Shown here: piece after piece, positions 46,634 through 59,172 of the stretch
Position numbering within the stretch: position 1 is the first letter of the stretch
How the letters are laid out: every line of letters begins with the position of its first letter
Assembly: GCF_000715075.1 (NCBI RefSeq)
Contig: NC_134081.1
Span: 65,429,653 to 65,493,652, forward strand
Length of the DNA stretch: 64,000 nt
From: Nicotiana tabacum
Taxonomy: Eukaryota; Streptophyta; Magnoliopsida; Solanales; Solanaceae
Direction: 5' to 3'
Program-made: the position numbers and the translations under genes
Notes under the pieces: model-generated
Seen by the model: only the letters and a program-made list of their open reading frames with translations
Database searches by the model: none
Told to the model about the DNA's origin: nothing

Positions 46634-49131
46634 TGTCACGCCCCAAAACCGCGGAGCGCGACCGGTGCACAACCGAGTAAACCCGATCGAGCAAGCCTGT
46701 TAGATTCCTGCTACCCAAACTCATTCATGAATAAATAGAATATATGTTTTCCTTAATTAAACAATAAAGTGGTCATGTCTGCAATTACCAATTTCTTACC
46801 ATAAGTTTCACCATTTTTTGAAAGTCTTAAATGGACAAGTAATACAACTATAACATAGCATAGTTTGTCTTTTCCATGACCAATACACAACCCACACTAT
46901 GTCTACGGAGCCTCTATAGATAAAGAAGAGTACAATGATAATGCCGGCAACAAGGCCCCGACTATACCTCAAACAGAATACACAAAGTACAAAAGATTCA
47001 TGACCCCGGAATGAAGTGAGGCTCACCAAGTCAGCTGGGAAGAAGGTGCACTGCTATCACTGACCACTATCTCCTGCTGTGGAACCACCTGCATCCATTG
47101 AAAGATGCAGCGCCCCCGGAAAAAGGGACGTTAGTACTGTCGAATAGCACTAGTATGTATAACTAAACACCCTCTCAATAGAATAACAAATAATACAAAT
47201 AAGATTATCATAATATCAATGAAAGCCTTAATTAACATCAAACCTCAATTTAGGATCAAGACAGTGTTCAAATTAATTTTCATATCTCACATTGGGAGAT
47301 TTTTTAGTATCGTGATACCATTGTCCACAATACAAGTACCATTATTCACCATACCAATACCACTATTCACAATACCATTATTCTCAAAACCAGTACCACC
47401 GCACTCTTAGCACAGAGTCCGATCACGACCCGATCGGCTAGGCTATCTTAGTAGAGACATCAACCACAATTTCTCTCAATATCAATACCACCATATTCAA
47501 CACGGAGTCCGATCACGATCCGATCGGCTAGGCTATCCATTAGGGACATCGACCACAATCACAATTTCAATTTCAATTTCCAGCACAATCACCACCATGT
47601 ATGCGACATGATGTCCGATCACGACCCGACCAGCTAGGTTGTCTTATTTGAGACATCAACCTTTTTATATCAATCATCACATTTCATAATACTTTCACAT
47701 CTTTTCATTTCATTGGCACTAGTGGCCATAATTATAAGATCATTCTTGGCACGTTGACCATATTTAGTATTTCATGCTCACATTATCAATTTCAAATATC
47801 ATCCTCATCATCAACAACAAACACAATTCAAATCAAAGTGTGTAGTACACATGTGAGCAATTTAGAGTCTAATGCACATAGAGATCATTTGAACTTGACT
47901 TAAAGTCGAAACATTATTAATGCACAACCCATATTTTAACACATCCTCAATTGGTAACATAACATGAATAGAGCATTTGGGAATCTTGTTGAACATATAT
48001 CTTCCAACCCAATCTTACTCGGAATAGCCAATTTCATAATTAATCACTCGGGACTTACATAATTTACATGAATATCGTGGGATTCAATTCTAAGAGAAGA
48101 GTTTAGCCAACATACCTCACCTGAGCTTCCTTACACTCTAAATGTTCCGGAATTCTTAGCAACTTCAATCTATAGTAAAAATATAACAAATTGAACCAAA
48201 ATTAGGAAGGTGATTATGGTTCGAGCTCATTTGAGCATTTTATCAAATACTAAGTGTGCATTAAGGTTCTAAGGTCCCTTTTATGCAAAATTCCATCATC
48301 CCACAATCCAATCTTTACAATTTTTAGCTCAATAATCTTCCTACACCCTTCGCTAACACATGTATGTAAAATAAACAACTCTCATGCCAAAAAATTATCT
48401 TGCTAGTTACCCATTTTCAGAAAATTTCGAAATTACGGCTTAGGGTGTAGAATCTTACCTTTAGGATGAAGACTTAGTGATCTTCCCTTCTTAATCTTCC
48501 AAAACTTGAGCAAGAATTGAAGAAAAAATATTGAAGAACACCTTCTCACTCGAGGGCACCCTCTCTCACTCTAAAATATCAGATTATGTCTGAAAAATGG
48601 CCCAAAGAGTGTATTTAACGAAATAGGGTCGGGTTTTAAAAACTCAAAAATGGAGCTCCGGAACAAGGTATGTGATTGCATAATCGATATGCGGACCGCA
48701 TATCGGTCGCATAATTGGTTACAAAATAGCCAAAAGAACTATCTGTGTATGCGGTCACTATGCGGTCCGCATAACTGTTATGCGGTCGCACAATGCACCG
48801 CATAACAGTTATGCGATCGCATAGTCGACCGCATAATTTCTTCCAACTGACCCAATTAACTGCCTCACTCTGCGGCCATTAAGCGGTCCGCAGAGTGGTT
48901 CTGCGGTCGCATAATAGACCGCAGAAATGCACTTTCCGCCAAAATGTTTCTTTTACTTTCCAGTGCATTGTTCAACCCAAAAAGTCCGAGCCGCGACGAG
49001 CAAGCTCGCCGCGAAGAATTTCTACAATCCTTAAACACATAAGCCTAGTCCGGCACCATGAAACATTATTTTCTTTGCAAACTTTACCGGGCTTTACACT
49101 TAAGTACTTCAAAATTTTTTGGGGTATTACA
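46634..49131 (-). repeat. 3' LTR of element B (left)
   Basis: 2498 bp; the plus strand reads TGTCACGCCCCAAAACCGCG ... TTTTTTGGGGTATTACA. It contains an 'accattattcaccataccaata' array at 47320-47400. Three units with CCGATCACGACCCGATCGGC (or CCGATCACGATCCGATCGG), each a 6-bp-stem hairpin, lie at 47420-47640. A CG-rich block of ATGCGGTCGCATAA/CCGCATAACAGTTATGCGAT words is at 48668-48930. Confidence 0.9.
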
Positions 49132-49141
49132 TTCTCCCCCG
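49132..49141 (-). other. Polypurine tract of element B
   Basis: The minus strand reads CGGGGGAGAA, directly before the 3' LTR. Further upstream the CATTCGAGGATGAATGATCC sequence parallels that before the PPT of element A. Confidence 0.88.
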
Positions 49142-49505
49142 CTTAGGATCATTCATCCTCGAATGAGGGTAAAATCCGTCATGAGCAACTTATGCAACTC
49201 AGTTTGTTTCATACCACATTCGAGCAGTCCCAAATTTGACTAACTCCCAAAATTTCCAAAACTTTCGCCAAAGTTTCCCTTGGAACTAGGCCTATCCACC
49301 TGTTAGAGAGCCCCAGAAATACATCCTAACAACATATACGTATTCCAACAACGTAACATAATACAAAACAATACCAAATGTGGTCTCATAAGCAGTATAT
49401 ATCCAGAAAGGAACACCCTTAACGCCAATTGTTCACATGATATAAAATTCATAAAAAGTAAGTCTTATAATTTGTTTTTCCTAGATCACAATTTTGAATA
49501 CATGG

Positions 49506-52500
49506 TCATTCAAATAAATAAGGATACATTTTCTTCATGTCTTCCTCGGCCTCCCAAGTAGCCTCTTCAACCTGTTGGTTTCGGCATAACACTTTCACGG
49601 AGGCAATTTCTTTATTTCTCAATTTTCGGACTTGCCGATCAATAATAGAAACCAGAATCTCTTCGTAAGTCAATTTATCATTTACCTCAATGGTCTCAAC
49701 CGGAACAATGAGTGTTGGGTCTCCAACTACTTTCTTCAACATAGACACATGAAACACCGGGTGTACTAATGACATCTCAGGTGGTAGCTCAACCTTGTAC
49801 GTCACCTCACCGATCCTCTGAATGATTTTGTACAGTCCGGCATACCTCGGACTCAATTTCCCTTTCTTACCAAATCTCATTACCCCTTTCATGGGGGAAA
49901 CTTTCAAGAATACCCAATCATCTTCTTTGAACTCCAAATCCCTACGACGAATATCCGAATAGGATTTCTGACGACTCTGAGCAGTCTTCAATCGCTCCTT
50001 AATGATTTTAACTTTTTACATGGCCTGATGCACGAGATCTGGCCCTATCAACTCTGCTTCCCCAATTTCGAACCACCCAATGGGAGATCTACATCTCCTA
50101 CCATATAAAACCTCGAACGGTGACATTTGAATGCTAGCGTGATAGCTATTGTTGTAGACAAATTATATGAGTAGTAAATGATCATCCCAACTAACTTTGA
50201 AGTCTAGAATGCAAGAACACAACATATCCTCAAGCGTCTAAATAGTCCGCTCTGCCTGCCCGTCAGTCTGCAGGTGAAAGGCTGTACTAAGATTCACCTG
50301 AATACCCAAACCTTACTGAAATTGCTTCCAGAAATTACCAGTGAATTGTGCACCACGATCAGAAATGATGGAAACTGGGGAGCCATGCAAACTGACTATT
50401 TCTTTGATATATAGCTTAGCATATTGCTCCGCTGTGTTGGTAGACTTAACCGGCAAAGAGTGTGATGAATTTGTGAGTCGATCCACAATCACCCAAATTG
50501 AGTCAAACTTGCGCGAAGTGCGCTGTAATCCTACCACAAAGTCCATATTAATCATTTCCCACTTCCATATTGGAATTTCTACATTCTGTGCCAACCCACC
50601 GGGCCTATGGTGTTCGGCCTTCACTTGCTGACAATTCAGATATCTTGCCAAAAAGTCCGCCACATTCCTTTTCATATCATTCCACCAATAGACTTCCTTA
50701 AGATCATGATACATTTTTGTAGAACCTGGGTGCACGGAATACCTAGAAGTGTGAGCTTCAGTCATAATTCTTCCCCGGAGACCATCCACATTTGGAACAC
50801 AGAGTCGCCCTTGGTACCTTAGTGTACCATCATTCATGCTAAGAGAAAAGTCCATGATCTTATGTTTATGAATCTCGTCTTTTAATTTCACCAACAATGG
50901 ATAGTTATATTTTTTCTCTTTGACTTCCACAACAAGCGATGATTCAGCCCTATTTTGCACAATTACCCCTCCTTCACAAGAGTCCACAAGACGAACTCCC
51001 AAACTAGCCAATCGGTGAACTTCTTTGGTCAATGGCCTTTGATATGCCTCCAAGTGTGCTAAGCTACCCATAGATTTTCGGCTAAGAGAATCCGCCACAA
51101 CATTAGCCTTTCCCGGATGGTATAAAATATCAATGTCATAATCCTTGAGTAATTCAAGCCATCTTCTCTGCCTCAAATTCAATTCCTTCTGTTTGAAAAT
51201 ATATTGAAGGCTCTTATGGTCCGTGAATATATCCATATGGACCCCATATAAATAATGACGCCAAATTTTCAATGCAAATACCACTGCCACAAGTTCTAAA
51301 TCATGTGTTGGATAGTTCTTTTCATGATTCTTTAGTTGCCTAGAAGCATAAGCTATCACTTTCCCATGTTGCATTAATACACATCCAAGCCCGATTCTTG
51401 AAGTATCACAATATACCACAAATCCATCTATACCCTCTTGTAGAGTCAACACCTGTGCCATAGTCAATCTTGCTTTCAATTCCTGGAAACTCTTTTCACA
51501 AGCATCTGGCCATTGGAACTTAATTGCCTTCTGTGTCAATTAAGTCAATGGAGAGGAAAGAGAAGAAAACCCCTCCACAAACTTTCTGTAATATCCAGCT
51601 AAGCCTAAGAAACTGCGAATCTCTGTTGGAGTTGTAGGCCTCGGCCAATTCTTCACAGCTAAAATTTTCTGAGGATCAACCTTAATTCCCTCACTAGAAA
51701 CTAAATAACCCAAGAATATGAATGATTCAAGCCAAAATTCACATTTTGAAAACTTTGCATATAACTGGTGCTGATGTAGGGTTTGCAGAACTACCTTGAG
51801 ATGGTCAGCATGGTCCTCCTGACTTTGTGAATATACAAGAATATCGTCAATGAACACTATCACAAAGGAGTCGAGGAATGGATTAAAAATGCGATTCATA
51901 AGATCCATGAAAGTTACTGGAGCATTTGTTAGTCCAAAAGACATTACTAGAAACTCAAAATGTCCATACCGAGTTCTAAAAGCTATTTTCAGAATATCCC
52001 GCTCCCTGATCTTCAGTTGGTGATACCCGGATCATAAATCGATTTTGGAGAAGTACCTGGCACCTTGCAATTGATCAAACATGCCATCTATCATTGGCAG
52101 TGGGTACTTATTTTTGATTGTGACCTTATTAAGCTGCCGATAGTCAATACACATTCTCAGTGACCCATCTTTCTTTCTCACAAAAAGGACCGGTGCGCCC
52201 CAAGGCGACACACTTGACCGGATAAAACCATTTTCTAACAAATCTCTCAATTGTTCCTTTAGCTCCTTTAGTTCTGCCGGTGCCATTCTGTAGGGTGGAA
52301 TAGATATAGGATACGTGTCGGGCATCATATCAATCCCAAAATCAATCTCCCTGTCCGGTGGGATCCCAGGGAGTTCATCCGGAAAGACTCCCGAAAATTC
52401 ATTCACAACTGGCATAGACTCAAGTGTAGGTGCCTCAGCATCGGTGTCCGTAACCCAGACCAAATGGTAAATACATCCCTTGTTGATCATATTCGTGGCC

Positions 52501-52870
52501 TTTAGGTAAGAAATAAACCTACCCTTCGGCACTACATCATCACCCTTCCTCTCAATAACTGGCTAATTTGAAAATTCAAACTTAACAATTCTGGCTCGGC
52601 AATCAAGCTTGGCAAAACAAGAATAAAGCCAATCCATCCCCATTATCACATCAAAATCGACCATTCTCAATTCAATAAGATCGGCCACGGTGTCCCGACC
52701 ACGCAACGTAACAACACAATCCCTATAAACCCGCGTGGCTAAAATAGACTCACCAACCGGAGTAGATACAGAGAATGACTCATAAAGCTGTTCTGGTTCT
52801 ATCCCAAATTCCATAGCAACATAAGGTGTGACATATGACAAAGTGGAACCGGGATCAATAAGAGCATATA
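49506..52870 (-). pseudogene. pol of element B (PR-RT-RH-IN-chromodomain), few stops
   Basis: Polyprotein for reverse transcription and integration. Protease: LIDPGSTLSYVTPYVAMEF (near 52860) and DFDVIMGMDWLYSCFAKLDC. RT 51540-52532: [60 protein letters not shown]; the catalytic box is FIDDILVYS in the 51540-51944 piece. RNase H within 51000-51539: [40 protein letters not shown] and the [10 protein letters not shown] end. Integrase 50035-51000: a zinc finger with NCQQVKAEH whose first Cys is Tyr (RYLNCQQ), then [12 protein letters not shown] and [12 protein letters not shown]. The end at 49506-49991 has LSPRYAGLYKIIQRIGEVTY, HPVFHVSMLKKVVGDP and chromodomain-like EEATWEAEEDMKKMYPYLFE. Visible stops include 52032-52034, about 51540, about 50313 and three between 50030 and 50260. 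Confidence 0.9.
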
Positions 52871-52880
52871 CTTTATGATA

Positions 52881-54352
52881 TTAGATAGTCAATATACTTG
52901 TGACAACATCTAGAGAAGCCTCTGAATTCTGGCGACCCCTCATAGCATAGAAACGACCGGATCTTCCCGAACTCTGAGCTCCGCCCCTAGCTGCACCACG
53001 CCCTGTGGGTGTTGGAGTGCCTCGAGCTAGAGGAGGTGTTGCGGATGTAGTAGCTGCAGAACTGGCTGGTTGTTCCATGCCCCTGCCCGCACCCTGGCGG
53101 GACGAACGACAGTCCCTCTAAATGTGACCCCTCAATCTGCATTTGTAGCATATGGGTAAGTCCATGTAGCATATTCCTAGGTGCATATTTCCACACCTAG
53201 GGCATGGGGGCTTCCTCTGCTACTAGAATCTACCACCATGATGACCCTATTGATTGGATCCCTTGTTGCCCTGACTGGGCCTGAAACTGCTCCATTGCTG
53301 CTGCTGACTAGTTCCTGATGGCAGTGCAGTAGCCGAAGACTAAGCAAAGGACTGTGATGGCCCTGACGACCCTCCTCTAAATGTTGATTTGCCACCACCT
53401 GAAGAACCACCAAAGTTGCCTATAGATCGGGCCTTATTACTACCCTCTCGCTCCATTATGTTCCTTAATTTGCGGGTCTCTGTGGCTTGAGCGAATGCCA
53501 CCATCTTTCCATAGTTCATATCGGAATTCAAGGCAGCTATAGCAGCCTCATTAATTACCAAGGGACTAAGGCCCTATACAAATCGGCGAACTCTAGCCTC
53601 TATAGTGGGCAACATGTAAATAACATATTTAGACATGTACGCGAATCTCATATGGTAATCCCACACACTCAGGCTACCTTGCCTCAGGTTCTCAAACTTA
53701 GCAGCACGGGCTGCCTTAGTCTCGGCAGGCAAGAAATGATCAATGAAGGCGTCTCCAAACTCACTCCACCTCGCCGGAGAGCTCCTTTCTTCGCGGGACT
53801 CCTCCCATAGTTCAAACTAAGAATATGCCACCTTTTTCAGGCGGTAGGAGGCCAATTCCACTGCCTCTATTTCAGTAGCACGCATAACTTTGAGAGTATT
53901 GTGCATCTAATCAATGAAATCATGGGGATCTTCCTCTGGGTTAGTACCCGTGAACACTGGAGGATCCAACTGGAGAAACTTGTTCTCCCTGGAACCAGTA
54001 GAATCCCATGGGTGACTGGAAGAAGTGGGTGCAACATTCGACCTCTGGTCTGGGAAACCACGATTTGAGCCAACATCTGTATGGCTCCCCTAAGATCAAC
54101 ATCAGAAACACCAGAATCGAAAGCTGGAACTGGAGATGGAACTGGTATATCAGTTGGAGGAACTGTTGCACCTTCAGTAGGTGTAGGGACAGGTGCGGTC
54201 TGATCAGTTGTAGTAGAGTCAGGCAGTGTAGTAACTGGAGGAATATTCTCACACCTCGGGTGCTCACCCACATCATCAATTATACGTTCAACTGTCACTC
54301 CTGGGGTGACATTGGCTCTTTGGCTAGTTTTTGCCTTCTTCTTAGGTGCCAT
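52881..54352 (-). pseudogene. gag of element B, frameshifted
   Basis: It starts at 54352 with MAPKKKAKTSQRANVTPGVT, then a Pro/Thr-rich stretch, then DVDLRGAIQMLAQIVVSQ. It loses frame near 54050, where the sequence continues in the overlapping frame of 53941-54279. The capsid core resumes with the E/D-P-HDFI region around 53930 and runs to ETRKLRNIMEREGSNKARS (53340-53561), then a Gly/Ser-rich linker. The zinc knuckle at about 53113-53155 is C-YK-C-RLRG-H-I*RD-C, with correct CX2CX4HX4C spacing but an in-frame TAG at 53118-53120. Behind it comes a Thr/Pro/Arg-Gly segment (GRGAARGGAQSSGRSGRFYA). The N-terminal Met lies about 200 bp from the PBS, which fits a gag start. Confidence 0.82.
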
Positions 54353-54556
54353 GTATTGAAAATTAGAGCAACTCAGGAGTTAAAGGAGAAACAATCTTAC
54401 AACAAGCTTTATCGCACGATCAAGAACATAGAATAAGGGTATTATTCCTAAATGCCTATGTAGCATCCTAATTATAGATGTGGTCGACATAACACCGATA
54501 ATAAGGACTCTATTAGACACGGCTACGAGACATCCTAGGACACTTTAAAACCTTAG

Positions 54557-54568
54557 GCTCTGATATCA
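54557..54568 (-). other. Primer-binding site of element B
   Basis: The minus strand reads TGATATCAGAGCC, one base different from TGGTATCAGAGCC, a few bases from the LTR start at 54573. Confidence 0.88.
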
Positions 54569-54572
54569 AGTT

Positions 54573-57140
54573 TGTCATGCCCTAAAATTGCAAAGCGCGA
54601 CCGGCACTCAACCGAGTGAACCCGACCGAGCAAGCCTGTTAGATTCATGCTACCCAAACTCATTCATGAATAAAGAGAATATATGTTTTCCTTAATTAAA
54701 CAATAAAGTGGTCATGTCTGCAATTACCAATTTCTTACCATAAGTTTCACCATTTTTTGAAAGTCTTAAATGGACAAGTAATACAACTATAACATAGCAT
54801 AGTTTGTCTTTTCCATGACCAATACACAACCCACACTATGTCTACGGAGCCTCTATAGATAAAGAAGAGTACAATGATAATGCTGGCAACAAGGCCCCGG
54901 CTATACCTCAAACAGAATACACAAAGTACAAAAGATTCATGACCCCAAAATGTAGAGGGGCTCACCAAGTCAGCTGGGAAGAAGGTGCACTGCTATCACT
55001 GACCAATATCTCCGTCTGTGGAACCACCTGCATCCATTGAAAGATGCAGCACCCCCGACAAAAGGGACGTTAGTACTGTCGAATAGCACTAGTAGGTATA
55101 ACTAAACACCCTCTCAATAGAATGACAAATAATACAGATAAGATTATCATAATATCAATGAAAGCCTTAATTAAATCAAACCTCAATTTAGGATCAAGAC
55201 ATTGTTCAAATTAATTTCCATATATCACATTGGGAGATTTTTAGTATCGCTATACCATTGTCCATAATACCAGTACCATTATTCACCATACCAATACCAC
55301 TATTTACAATACCATTATTCACAAAACCAGTACCATTATTCACAAAACTAGTACCATTATTCACCATACCAATACCATTATTCACAAAACCAGTACTACC
55401 GCACTCTTAGCACGGAGTCCGATCACGACCCGATCGGCTAGGCTATCTTAGTAGAGGCATCAACCACAATTTCTCTCAATATCAATACCACCATATTCAA
55501 CACGGAGTCTGATCACGACCCGATCGGCTAGGCTATCCTTTAGGGACATTGACCACAATCACAATTTCAATTATAATTTCCAGCATAATCACCACCATGT
55601 GTGCGACATGATGTCCGATCACGACCCGACCGGCTAGGCTGTCTTATTTGAGACATCAACCTTTTTATATCAATCAGCACATTTCATAATACTTGCACAT
55701 CTTTTCATTTCATTGGCACTAGTGGCCATAATTATAAGATCATTCTTGGCACGTTGGCCATATTCAGTATTTCATGCTTACATTTTCAATTTCAAATATC
55801 ATCTTCATCATCAACAACAAACACAATTCAAATCAAAGTGTGTAGTACACATGTGAGCAATTTAGAGTCTAATGCACATAGAGATATTTCACAAAATTTG
55901 GCATAATAGCCTTCATTTGAACTTGACTTAAAGTCGAAACATTATTAATGCACAACCCATATTTTAACACATCCTCAATTGGTAACATAACATGAATAGA
56001 GCATTTGGGATGCTTGTTGAACAGATATCTTTCAACCCAATCTTACTCGGAATAGCTAATTTCATAATGAATCACTAGGGACTTACATAATTTACATGAA
56101 TATCATGGGATTCAATTCTAAGAGAAGAGTTTAGCCAACATATCTCACATGAGCTTCCTTAAACTCTAAATATTCCGGAATTCTTAGCAACTTCAATCTA
56201 TTGTAGAAATATAACAAATTGAACCAAAATTAGGAAGGTGATCATGGTTCGAGCTCATTTGAGCATTTTATCAAACACTAAGTGTGCATTAAGGTTCCAA
56301 GGTCTCTTTTATGGAGAATTCCATCATCCCACAACCCAATCTTTACTATTTTTAGCTCAATAATCTTGCTACACCCTTTGATAACACATGCATGTAAAAT
56401 AAACAACTCTTATGCCCAAAAAGTATCTTGCTAGTTACCCATTTTCAGAAAATTTTGAAATTAGGGTTTAGGGTGTAGAATCTTACCTCTAGGATGAAGA
56501 CCTAGTGAGCTTCCCTTCTTAATCTTCTAAAACTTGAGCAAGAATTGAAAAAACATTATTGAAAAATACCTTCTCACTCTAGGGCACTCTCTCTCACTCT
56601 AAAATATCAGATTATGTTTGAAACATGGCCCAAAGAGTGTATTTAACGAAATAGGATCGGGTTTTAAAAACCGAAAATTGGAGCTCCGAAACAAGTATGC
56701 GATCACATAACCGATATGCAGACCGCATATTAGTCGCATAACTGGTTACAAAATAGCCAAAAGAACTGTCTGTGTATGTGGTCACTATGTGGTCGCATAA
56801 TACACCGCATAACAGTTATGCGGTCGCGTAGTCGACCGCATAGTTGCTTCCAACTGACCCAATTAACTGGCTCACTCTGTGGCCATTAGGCGGTTTGCAG
56901 AGTAATTTTGTGATCGCATAATGGACCGCATAAATGTACTTTTTTTGCCAAAACTTTTCCTTTACTTTCCGATGTATTGTTCAACCCAAAAAGTCTGAGC
57001 CGCAGAGAGCAAGCTCGTCGCGAAGAATTTCTATAATCCTCAAACACGTAAGCCTAGTCCAGCACCATGAAATATTATTTTCTTTGCAAACTTTACCGGG
57101 CTTTACACTTAACTACTTCAAAATTTTCCGGGGTGTTACA
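54573..57140 (-). repeat. 5' LTR of element B (right)
   Basis: 2568 bp, matching 46634-49131. Differences are mostly substitutions plus array changes. The 'accattattcaca' array is longer (55250-55400). A 28-bp segment ATTTCACAAAATTTGGCATA... (about 55886-55913) is absent on the left. The CG-rich block (56697-56940) lacks one 'ccgcataactgttatgcggt' unit that is present on the left. Confidence 0.9.
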
Positions 57141-57145
57141 GTGTT

Positions 57146-58745
57146 AGTCTATCCTTACATGCCTTAAATGACTTTGTTAACATTTATTCTACATCTTACT
57201 TGATATTTTACTCTTATGCTTAGTTGAAGTTGTTGCCTCTTTCATTGTTACATGTTATCTCTTATCTTGTTGATTTATCATCATTCGAAGTCATTATTAC
57301 GTGTTATATCGTCCATTATTGATTTATTATTGCTTGAAGCATTGTTATATATTATCTCTTCCATTATTGAGTTATCATTATTTGAAGTCATGGGTACATA
57401 TTATCTCTTCCCTTACGAGTTATTCTTATTTGATATCGTAGTTACACACTATCTCTCTTATTGTTGCGTTATTGGTATTGAAGTTATGAAAGTCGTTATC
57501 ACGTTGAGGCAAAGTTATTTATTGTTGAGATATCCTTCTTATTGAGAAATTTACATTCATGGTTATTGCTGACATTCTGTACACATTGTGGTTGAGCCAT
57601 GGGCTATTATTGTGGAAATATTGATATTGTTCATTATTGGCAAGTTATGGCATATAGGCACTTGTGGTGCGAGTTGTTATTGTGATGTGATATTGATGTG
57701 CATGCAGCGATATAAAGTTAGGGGTTAATGTGCATGCGGCGGCATAAGGTGGGACTTATGTTCGTGTTGCTTGTAAGGGAATTACTCGAAGCCACATGGC
57801 GTCATAAGGTGGGTTAAGTATGTGTAGCTATTTTGGGAAAAATATTTTCAAAACTATTTAAAATAAGGTTCACGCGGCGGTATATGGATAATTGTGATTG
57901 AAATTGATAAATGTTAATACGAGGTGATACCTCGATTGCGATTCTTATTGTATACGAGGCAGTACCTCGGTTGTAATTCTTGTTGTATACGAGGCGGGAC
58001 CTTGATTGTGATTCTTGTTGTTTGTTTCATGTTGTAAAGAGTTATTGGTGGAATACTTCTTGTTACTTTTATTCTTCCTTGTCTTATCAGTTTAGATCCG
58101 TATTTGACTTTGGTGGTTCTCATTAAATTGTTTCCCTTATATTATCTCTATGCCTATAATTCTGTCATTAGCCTATGTTATTGGCTTGCTTTGTATCATT
58201 TATTTCTCCACCTGCCTTTACTTTTCGTTATTATATTTTCATTCTGCTATTTATATCGTAGTAGGTGTCTTGACCTGGCCTCATCACTACTCTACCGAGG
58301 TTAGTCTTGATACTTATTGGGTACCATTATGGTGTACTCATACTACGCTTCTGTACATCTTTTTGTGCAGATCCAGGTACATCTTACGTGCCGGACGCTA
58401 GAGGTTGATTGAGTAGCCGCTTTTGGAGACTTCAAGATATACCTGTTCGACGTTCGCAGGCCTCATAGTCACCTTCTGTTTTAGAGATTCTACTGTTTAT
58501 TTCTTGTTTCAAACAATATTGTATTTTGAGACTATTAGTACCTCTCGTAGAGCTTATGACTCCATTCCACTAGGTTTTGGGGAAAGTGTTGGCTATTATA
58601 TTATTGAGTTTATTATAATAGTGTGAAGGTTTAATTTAAAGTTTTAGTAGTATTTCTTCTATTTTTCTATGTATGTTAGGCTTACCTAGTCGTAGAGACT
58701 AAGTGCCATCACGACATCCTAAGGTGGGAAATTGAAGTCGTGACA
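57146..58745 (+). repeat. 3' LTR of element A, right part
   Basis: It follows the duplicated GTGTT at 57141-57145 and matches 39175-41545 of the 5' LTR with no LINE. The 48-bp array is at 57250-57480, hairpin units at 57920-58010 (TACGAGGCAGTACCTCGGTT pairs CGAGG with CCTCG), and the conserved block at 58278-58385. It ends GAAGTCGTGACA, then TTAAC. Confidence 0.9.
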
Positions 58746-59117
58746 TTAACCTAATATACATCTCTTGGATAGTTTCCCCTTTCTTCATATTGAAGATTTC
58801 AGACTACCAGATGAGCATGTCAAATGTACTCATCAGTCCAATACCACATATTAATATTTTTTTGACTTGGTATTCTTCTAGACAACCTTGATATCTTCAT
58901 CAAAATACTGCTCCGAGCTTTTGAGGCAAGTTACTTCACCCTTATCATTTTTTGTCATGAGAATCTTAGGGCCTTTTTGAACAATGTCCTAGAGTTCTAG
59001 ATCTTTGCCTTCTAGAAAATCTCACATCCTTTATTTACACCATCCATTATACTTTTCATTGAATAGTGGTGTCCTTGTGGTTGATTGCCCTTCTTGAACT
59101 CCTGGAGGTGCAGTCAT
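58746..59117 (-). pseudogene. copia F gag, N-terminal part
   Basis: The ATG at 59115-59117 opens MTAPPGVQEGQSTTRTPLFN and EKYNGWCK, the typical N-terminus of a plant copia gag (a PPG--EGQST-RPPLFNG-Y--W pattern). Four or so stops follow, then MKKGETIQEMYIRL at the insertion edge. If gypsy A and one copy of its TTAAC duplication are left out, this frame passes without a break into ITNELISLREISLQ at 37453-37410. This is direct evidence that the two fragments are one gene split by A. It is inactive because of stops on both sides. Confidence 0.8.
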
Positions 59118-59158
59118 CTCGAATCATTTTAAGGTATTAGCCTTACTTGAAAGAACCT

Positions 59159-59170
59159 GCTTTAATACCA
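59159..59170 (-). other. Primer-binding site of copia F
   Basis: The minus strand reads TGGTATTAAAGC, two changes from TGGTATCAGAGC, followed by AGGTTCTTTCAAGTAAGGCT. It is two bases from the LTR. Confidence 0.75.
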
Positions 59171-59172
59171 AT

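Larger units (their letters stand above)
46634..57140 (-). mobile_element. Ty3/gypsy (chromovirus) element B
   Basis: A full-length element on the minus strand inside the 3' LTR of A. LTRs are 46634-49131 and 54573-57140, PBS 54557-54568, PPT 49132-49141, with gag and pol between. It is flanked by a perfect 5-bp duplication GTGTT (46629-46633 and 57141-57145). The order protease, RT, RNase H, integrase and a C-terminal chromodomain-like segment identifies a chromovirus, most like the Tekay/Del group (inference from motif style). Pol is nearly continuous apart from a handful of stops, so B is the youngest and best preserved coding element here. Confidence 0.92.
37454..58745 (+). mobile_element. 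Ty3/gypsy element A with internal RT deletion
   Basis: It has complete terminal structure. The target duplication TTAAC lies at 37449-37453 and 58746-58750. The 5' LTR is 37454-41545, PBS 41549-41560, PPT 44916-44928, and the 3' LTR is 44929-46633 plus 57146-58745. Without the LINE in the 5' LTR (798 bp plus 10-bp TSD) the LTRs are 3284 bp; the 3' LTR without B is 3305 bp. The interior is only 3.4 kb because RT and RNase H are deleted. Chromodomain-like and integrase C-terminal motifs suggest the Tekay/Del chromovirus group. Confidence 0.9.

Noticed and set aside
49506..54352. Endogenous plant pararetrovirus (RT, RNase H and zinc knuckle present)
   Set aside because: LTRs, integrase, PBS, PPT and a 5-bp target duplication identify a Ty3/gypsy retrotransposon; no movement-protein or coat-type region is seen.
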